A model generated the notes under the pieces. The model was not told where the DNA came from and did not search any database. It saw only the letters and a list, made by a program, of their open reading frames with translations. Positions 56,827 to 64,000 of a stretch of DNA of 64,000 bases are shown piece after piece. A program made the position numbers and the translations under genes. The stretch spans positions 19,468,854-19,532,853 of the forward strand of contig CP093830.1 in the NCBI GenBank assembly GCA_033063855.1, in the 5' to 3' direction. Positions within the stretch are counted from its first letter, which is position 1; each line of letters starts with the position of its first letter. This DNA is from Smittia aterrima (taxonomy: Eukaryota; Arthropoda; Insecta; Diptera; Chironomidae).

Positions 56827-59610
56827 ATGACAATTCGAGTAGCGAGAAACCTCGTTGGACTTGTAATGAGGAGATTATCTACGATGGAATATGTTTTAGT
56901 GATTCTTTTAGCGGTAATTTTGTTTAAAATTGATTGAACGTTGAACGAGAAAGTTCTAACAATTTAAGGAATTTTTCTTTCAAAATAATTTTTTTCTTGA
57001 AAATATTTTTATGTAAAAAAAAATGTTTTTAAAAAATCAAAGATAATCATCTAATGGAAATCAAAAGTGGCTTCGCATAAAAATTAAGTTTTTTGTGTGA
57101 ATCAGTGCATGAAGTTATTGAATTCGTTTTGTTTCTTGTTCATGGCTAATTGGGTAACGTGTTAAATATTCTTGCAGTTGGAATTATCATCAGCTGGTCA
57201 TGCTGACCTTCAAGACTCAACCGTGATTCTGTCGCCGCACCCACAAATGTTTAGTGGGAAATATGTTTTCTTTCATCCTAAGATGATCAAGGGGAGAGTT
57301 AGTGAGACGACGAGAGTTCCATGGGAAGAACCTCTAAAAGAAACTGCGAATATTGCGTTGAATGACTTAAAGATCAGGTAATTAAACTTTAAAAGATTTC
57401 TTATCTTCGCAACTTCAGTAGAAACTTTTCTCACCAACAGTAAAGCTCAAATCTTAAAAGCTCCTTACGTCGGTTTCATTAATCTCGATGCTCCAACGTT
57501 TGGTGACATTGCCGTACTTGCAAAAGGAAAACTAAAGAAGAATTCAAACAAAACGTTTTCGTTTGAGCAAATCAACGACCGTTGCGACGAGAAGTGTCAG
57601 AGTGACGCTAACAAATATTTGGAGAATGTTACGGCCTTGTGGATGGTCGAGAGAATAAGGCATCGAGATGTGACGGGCAACAGATACGATCTAAAGTTTA
57701 CAATTGTTCCAATCTACAACGAACAGCAGCATCAACTCGATCATAATATTCTCGAAGATCGTCTGAGAAGTCAAACCAAACGAACTTTCATTCTTCGCGA
57801 TTCTGATTATCCAAAGTTTTTCCAGTCAAATGACAACCGACGAATGGATTTGTTCTCGTCAAGTTTCGAGAGAAGTTTGTCGAATTTTATGAGCCCGAAC
57901 AATATTATGCAGAAAATGTTTGGATTGAATCTCAATTCACAGAAACAGCAGAAAATGCAATCGAAGGACAGTCGATTGAACACTGGCGAGTTCTACATGG
58001 CTCCAAAGGTTATGAACTCACCGAAGCCAAACTTCCATCCAACTGTCAACAATCACGCTAAACCTCCATTTGATCATCGCGTAAGATTCCCAGACTCTCG
58101 AGAGTTGTCACTCCAGAAGCAAACGGTGAATCTTTTCCGACCGAAACCGGAAATTTACAACAACAACCAGAACATCATCGATTACCGCGGAGCGAACGAC
58201 AATGTCTTTGTGGGTTCAAATGACCACGAGCTAACTCAACGAAACCATCAAGCGATTAACGTTCCGCTCTTTTCGATTCCGGTTGAGATGGGACCTTTGA
58301 TTCAAATCGCTCAGACACCTTACGGACTCTTTCCAGTTCAGATCCAATCATCTACGCCAACGAACCAAGTCATCTTTCAACAGCAACCAGACGTTACAAC
58401 CTTCCGCTATCATCCACAGTTAATTGGTTTATCGAATCCTCAGCCACCACAGCAAGTCTTCAATCCATATTTATCAGTCAACTTCAATCAACCCAACAGA
58501 TCTAATCCATTCCACGAAAGCGAAAGGCATACAATGACTTATTATTCCGAACCCGATCCAGTTTATCATACTCAGCAAGAACAATCAACAACGGAAGCTC
58601 CCATTCATCCATCGACTTACTCGCCACGCTTCAATTACGCGAACCTCGTAAGACCTCAGCTTGAAACGCCCATAAGCACAGCGAGCAGTAGTCGAGTCAA
58701 CACCTTCGATGACAATGAAGAGTTCCAGCCGGTTACGCCATCGTATGATGTAAGAAAGTATAATCAGTTCAAAAACTTCGTTAAAGGTTCTACGACAACT
58801 GACAAACCTGAAACGTCAATAGAAGTTAAGTTTGCCGACGACAATTTTGACACGAACGTAACAGTGACAACTTCTTACATCACTCCAACGACGATAGTCG
58901 ATCCCACAAGTGACAAGGCTAACGAAGTCAATTATCAGATTGTTATGGGACGACCAAAGTCGTCGACATTTAAATTCGATGAGAAGCCTACTGAGAAGTC
59001 AATTCTGAAGTGGATTCCTAAGAAGCAGAGAAACAAATTTCTTGCTGATTTAACTTCGACGACAGTAACGACACCCTTGCCAAGTCAATTCATTCCAACG
59101 TTGCTTCCAATCGAAACGACTACGCAGCAATCAACAAGATTAACTACGCACATTTATCGAGGTAGAAACCGTTTCAATAAGAGAAATTCTTCATCAACGA
59201 GTGTAAGAGCTGCAACGATTTCACCGCAAATCACAACGAAAATACTTCGGAAGAAAACTTCAAGCGCAACTACAATCTCCAGCACGCTACCGACTCCTAT
59301 CTCAACAACCTCATCAGTCTTTCCGACTTATATCACGCCAGTTCACTCCACGACAGATGAGCCGATAACTTCTCAAAGCTTTAGCACGTCAATTAGTTTA
59401 GAAGTTAATGGTGAACGAGTTTTCGACCAAACGACAACGCCAGGCTACGAGCTCGTTTCAGCTGGAGTTGAATCGATCAACACTAATAATACGAATGTTA
59501 AATTATTTAAAGCTTCGGTTGTTCCGGAAGTTCCGGAGAAGTTTGACGACTTGACCGTTTCAATTTTAAATCATGCCAACGCTCTTCGAGACAGCAAAGA
59601 TGAAAATTAG
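56827..59610 (+). CDS. Secreted Ser/Thr/Gln/Pro-rich protein of unknown function
   Basis: Exons 56827-56913, 57178-57377 and 57441-59610 join in phase to 818 residues. A second ATG at 56884 would give 799 residues beginning MEYVLVILLA, a clear signal-peptide core followed by small residues before HADLQDS; I think that is the working start. Residues to about 180 look folded and carry two Cys (RCDEKC) and an NVT glycosylation site. The remaining 600 are low-complexity: Gln-rich (QKQQKMQ), Pro/Tyr/Asn-rich, then strongly Thr/Ser-rich (TTTTSYITPTT-like). This suggests heavy O-glycosylation, as in extracellular-matrix or cuticle-associated proteins. I do not recognise a family. Its poly(A) signal (about 59656) lies close to the 3' end of Cbp80, with 192 bp between the two stop codons. 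Confidence 0.85.
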
Positions 59611-59802
59611 ATTGTAATCTCACTCACTTTCACTGAAAGCATACCAAAGTTCTGTAAATAAAATGATTATACTTTTGAATAGCTTTTGTGATTCTCAAAT
59701 ATTTTATTTCACGCCTAAAGTCTCTTACATGTTACAAGTTCTTTCTGAAGTTTTCTTCAAATGACTTTAAATGTTTTAGTAATCAAATGATAATTTGCAA
59801 GC

Positions 59803-62499
59803 TTATGATTTCAAAGCGACGAACTGTTGGAACACGTCCAAGATGTGAGAGTCAACCTGAGTGAACAGCAAGCTTTCCAAAGTGCTTGAATACTTTTGTA
59901 CTTGCTCGTGATGCTGTAAAGAAAGTTTTTAATAAAATATTTAATAAAAGCTTTATGATTAAACGACTTACGACCAAGAAGACTTGTTGCAAGCGACCGA
60001 TAGTCCAACGATACCAATCAGTGTTAGCATCTCTGCCGTCCGTGTCACATTTGACTAAATGCTCCGACAAAATCATAATGAATCTCTGGAAAATGATCAA
60101 GAAGATTCGTTTTTGATCTCCATAAGCTGATTCGAGCTTCTCCTCCAACTTTTCAACCATCTGAAAGAAAGAAAGCTTAAAAAAAGAAAAGCTTTTTAAC
60201 GCAATGGAAAATTACCTCATCAGTTGGCTTTTCACCTGAATTATCTTTCTTCTTCTTCGTTGGATTCTCTCCATCCGATTCGTCACTCGATGATGATTCA
60301 GCATCGCGTGCAAGTTTTTCTTTTGCTTCTGCCAAGTCAGCGCTCAATTTCATGACATGCTTGTTCATTTTCTTAATCGTCAAGTGAAGAATTTCCCACA
60401 AGTACATTTTGGTAAATTCTGACGACATTTCCTTCGAGAACACCCAAGTGGCGACCGATGAGCATTCAACGACTTGAGTCTTAAGCAATTTGTCAACAAT
60501 GACGACCATCATCTGCTGATGATCATGCCAGAGTTCGAAGACATTGTGTAAGACACAGATTTGTCCTTCTTCAGAGTCAGCAAGCTGTTTGAAGACGTAA
60601 TGGAATTTTGAGATTGCAGCAAACGTGTGAGAGAAACTCTTCGATCCCAAATTCAAAAGTGTTTGAACAAAGACGTCAATCTTAAGTGGATTGAGTGTTG
60701 ACTCCACCATATCGTTTTCAGTATCGCGTGGATTCGGCAAATCTTTCAATTCGTTCAAAACTTCTTCTGGTGTACACTTTTGACGGATTGCAACGACAAG
60801 TTTATGAGCTGCTGCTGTTCCAGGTAAGGAAGCTGCTGTTTCCGAAGTATATTTGTAGCTTGGAAGTGGCTGAGCTGGCAACAAACGCTCATACGATTCT
60901 GGCATCATTTCCTTAATGCGCTCAAAGTAAGACAAGCGAAGAGATTTCTGTAAGACCTCCTGAATAAACTTTGGACGAGGATGTTCTGGCTCGAGGACCA
61001 AACAGCTGTCCCAATCCTAATTGCGAAAAGCACAAGTTCAAATAAAAGTTAACTAAATAAAATAATTTAATTTACCTCCCACGACCAACGGAATTGGAAG
61101 TTACTCAAATGGTAAGAAAACCAGTTGACGAAGCGATCAAAGCACGACGTGTTCATTGAATCGATTCTCATGAAGAGGATTTCTGTCGCTTGAGCGAGAA
61201 CTTGTGGCATCGTCGATGGTTGAAGCTTACACAACTCAATCATAATCGAACCATAGCAAATATCCAAGTAACGAGGCGTCGGCATATGGAAAAGTTCGCT
61301 GAAGATCACTTCCACAATGCAATATTCCAAAGGAATTTTGTTCTTGTACGGGAAACTAAGCAATTGACTTGCACAATCTTTTCGTTCCAAGTGATGAGTC
61401 TCAATAATTGAGTGTAAATGTTCTTCGATAAGGAATCGTTCGATGGAGTGAGCTCCTGGTAGAATTGGCCCGTCTGGGCAATCAGTGTAATCGAACATGC
61501 GATAGACAGTCCACGGCATTGGGTAGACATAGCTTTCATGATGAGGCGGCGGAACAATAGCCGGAAGCGAGTGCTGAAGAGCTTCGCAGAGAATTGAATC
61601 AAATGCGAGATAAGGACGCGGAATGTACTTCTCCGACCAGTTGTCCTGACGAAGTTTTCTTATTTGAGCCCACAAGCAATCAAGATATTCCTCCTGAGGA
61701 TGTGGAGCATCGACAGACCAAACACGAAGTGCATTGTGATGCTTCTTTGTTCTCTTGTTGAGGAAGACTTCAATGCGAACCAAAAGATTTTCCAATGCAG
61801 ACTCTTTCTTTTCGTAGAGATCACGACCGACCCAAGGAAGCGTTGACAAAACTGAGAAAACGTACCAATCACGTCGCACTTGCGGAACTGTGTCTTCGTT
61901 GCTCGCATCGACCATTGACTCGAGAAGTTGAAGCAAAGACACTGCAGAGATGACATTACAGTTGACGAGATCAGCAAGGAATCTCAATGAAAAGCGCGCT
62001 GCATCCCATTTACAATTCTTGAGCGAGTCTTTAAAGCTCTTCACCATATGATCAACGAATTCTCCCCCGAAGTTGTAGTTCTTTGCGTTCAGGAGACCAA
62101 CCAGTGTTGTGTAAATTGTGCACTTTTCTAAAAGGAACATCATTTGTCAGTTGGAAGTAACTCGTTTGTTTTGATCTCTTACCAGGCATTTTCACTGCGC
62201 ATTCTGATAAGATTCGCAAGATTTTATTGCGGAATGTCCCTAAATCTGCTTCCAACACAGAAACGAGACCTTCGAGGTTCGACTCTAAGCTGCTGGTGCT
62301 TTTCTCGCCCACACGAAGGATGAGAGACTCCAGCCGGTCTTCAATCTCTTGATTTTCTGCATTGCCCGAGAAACGACGACGCTTCGCTCTTTTCTCTAAA
62401 ATATTTCAATTTTGGGTTAAATAAAAGCGGTTTTGAGTTCTCTTTGAACTTACCGTAGCCTTCATCATCATCGTAAGGTCTGCGACGATTCATGTTCAT
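59803..62499 (-). CDS. Cbp80: Cbp80, nuclear cap-binding protein subunit 1
   Basis: Six coding exons on the minus strand: 62454-62499, 62183-62395, 61076-62127, 60216-61016, 59972-60160 and 59803-59913. They join in phase to 803 residues, close to the family length of about 790-800. It starts MNMNRRRPYDDDEGY with a basic KRAKRRRFSG nuclear-localisation stretch. The N-terminal MIF4G-like helical repeats include CTIYTTLVGLLNAKNYNFG and RFLADLVNCNVI. MIF4G-like domains 2 and 3 follow (PYLAFDSILCEALQ, MPWTVYRMFDYTD, HPRPKFIQEVLQKS). Near residue 680 is an acidic/Ser then Lys-rich insert (SSSSDESDGENPTKKKKD). Role: with Cbp20 it binds the 5' cap of nascent RNA polymerase II transcripts for splicing, export and the pioneer translation round. 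No defects seen. Confidence 0.96.
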
Positions 62500-63014
62500 T
62501 TAAAAACTGGTAATACTCGAGTTTGAAGAAAAATTAAGCGATGAAAATGATTGCGACTTCTTGAGTTAGAGAGGTTCTCGCAATTTTTGAAAGATTCAAA
62601 CTCAAATTTTTTGTTAAATTGTGCAAAAGAAAAATCTTTTTAAATAAAGTTTCTATGATGTTAATAAAAGCTGAAAAGATAAATTATAAAGATTATTGAT
62701 TAATGATTCATATCCTACGAGAAATCATCGTTTAATTGTGAAAATAATCGAAATTTGAAATTTCACAATTTGAATAAATTTTGCCCGTTAAATAAAAGAA
62801 GAAATAAATATATTTTAATTCCATTTTAACATGACACTGAGGTTTCAAATGATCTCCTTAAGATGACAAGCGAAAGCATTTGTCTGTTAGCTAATGTTTA
62901 AACAAAAACCAGCTAAAAACGATGAAAAGAAATTGCACAATTTGGAGAAGTTTTTGAAGACTTTCAAAATTCGAATAGATTTTTATTTTGTAATGAAATT
63001 TTAAAATTTTAAAA
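62500..63014. promoter_or_regulatory. Divergent upstream region of Cbp80 and the gene at 63015
   Basis: 515 bp lie between the two start codons on opposite strands. It is AT-rich, has no supportable frame, and presumably carries both promoters. No TATA box stands out at a suitable distance on either side. Confidence 0.5.
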
Positions 63015-64000
63015 ATGTTAGATCAAGAAGAAGTGCTAAAAGCAATTAGTTTAGAGCAAAAGGCTCTTGACGACTTCAAGAGGCGTAAAAATTCATTACC
63101 ACAGCCTCATACTTCGTCAGGAAATAGTTCTTCTGGTAATTAGCAAAATTTTCATTGAAATATTCAACAAGTAAGACGATTGCGAATTTCAGACTCAAAT
63201 GGAAGAAAAACTTCTCATCAGACTCGTCCCACAAGCGTGGTCACGACTAAAGATGAAATGGACTTGATGGATTTCTCTAGCGAAGTTTCTAACGCAGCGA
63301 GTGCTCCAAGTATCTTGGAAGATCCCTATGACGTTTTAAAAGAATCTATTTTAAAACTAAGCACAACAACCAGTCTTCATCATCCACCACAGCAACCAAA
63401 TCTTCAGCTGATGCCTTATCAAAAGCAACAAGCAAGCTTGTCTCGTGAAAGTCTAAATAGTTTATACAGCATGAGCTCAAACATCAATCAATATTACAGT
63501 CAAAACATGTATTTTCACGCCCAAGGACCACCAACTCGCACGCCGTATCCCGCAATTGGATTCTCGAACTTTATGCCACAGCCTAACTATTCAAATTATG
63601 GACTCTCGAACCATTATCAATCAACGAACTCCTCACAAACTTACAATTGGTCGCAACAACATTCCCAAGCACTGACGATAAGTACACCGACGCCTACGCA
63701 GCCACCGGAAAGAACGGTTGCAACTTTAGTAACGCAACAACAATCAAGCTCCTCAGAAAAAGTGATTCCACAGATCTTAAAGCCTTCCGTTGTAAACTCA
63801 AGTGATAATTTGATTAACTTTGATGTCGATGACTCAAAGTACGCTAACATTCTACAAAGTTTTGACCCGCTGTCAAATCGGAGTTCAACGGAAGATGCTG
63901 ATAACGCTTACTATACCGATCAAGATCCGTTCGAGTATATTTATAGTGGAGGAACACAATGCTCTGATCCACTTTACGAGGCTGTCGTTAGAAGTGATCA
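63015..64000 (+). CDS. 5' part of a large gene cut by the window end (possibly class II PI3-kinase)
   Basis: Exon 63015-63135 (MLDQEEVLKAISLEQKALD) joins in phase to an exon starting at 63193 that runs open to the window end, giving at least 309 residues. The sequence is disordered-looking, rich in Ser, Gln, Asn, Pro and Tyr. It has short acidic motifs of the kind that bind clathrin-adaptor or endocytic partners (LMDFSSE, DPYDVL, NLINFDVDD, SFDPLS, DPFEYIY). An N-terminal, endocytosis-linked region followed by a DPF/DPLYE stretch is reminiscent of the amino terminus of class II PI3-kinases, but no catalytic domain is in view. The identification is a guess. The gene is divergent from Cbp80. 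Confidence 0.7.

Noticed and set aside
1..64000. tRNA, rRNA, CRISPR or bacterial-type features
   Set aside because: No cloverleaf with B-box or conserved rRNA blocks was recognised by eye, and the window is clearly eukaryotic; small RNA genes could still be missed without a scan.

Overview
This is nuclear DNA of an animal, very probably a nematoceran fly. A chironomid midge is my guess, from the AT-rich background, the many 50-150 bp introns and the young LRR/F-box genes; it is an inference, not a demonstration. I assembled gene models by hand from reading frames plus GT-AG (once GC-AG) splice sites whose phases match. No searches were run, so homology calls rest on recognised motifs.

Layout. 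1-4975: no gene seen. 4976-8523 (-): Pellino, an E3 ubiquitin ligase of Toll/innate signalling, nine coding exons. 9612-15391 (-): Brf, the TFIIB-like subunit of RNA polymerase III factor TFIIIB. Its 3.5 kb third intron carries a complete BTB-BACK-PHR gene (BTBD3/6 type, 12080-14518) on the opposite strand. 15752-17344 (+): an unrecognised charged protein, divergent from Brf. 18811-43457 (+): three tandem very-long-chain fatty-acid elongase (ELOVL) genes separated by long, apparently regulatory DNA. The first has a recognisable TATA promoter and 5' noncoding exon. The second has two alternative C-termini. The third has a pair of mutually exclusive exons. 44954-46645 (+): Vang/strabismus, the core planar-cell-polarity membrane protein.

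47.37-56.1 kb is an unstable island. It holds a tandem duplication (copy A 47366-48919, copy B about 50556-52300) covering the 3' end of an HCF-like gene and the ectodomain of a Na,K-ATPase beta-like gene. It also holds an HCF-like gene lacking the Kelch propeller, a broken LRR-BTB gene, an F-box/LRR-type gene, and a second relic of the LRR-BTB 3' end. Ordinary genes resume at 56827: a secreted Ser/Thr/Gln/Pro-rich protein of unknown role (+), converging tail to tail with Cbp80, the large nuclear cap-binding subunit (-, 59803-62499). From 63015 runs the 5' part of a gene cut by the window end (+), possibly a class II PI3-kinase.

The housekeeping genes (Brf, Cbp80, Pellino, Vang) look intact. 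The ELOVL trio is a functional cluster for lipid and cuticular-hydrocarbon chain elongation. The most interesting points are the Kelch-less HCF-like gene, the duplication whose two copies carry complementary damage, the in-frame TGA shared by both Na,K-ATPase beta-like copies, and the alternative coding exons of the third elongase and of the nested BTB gene.
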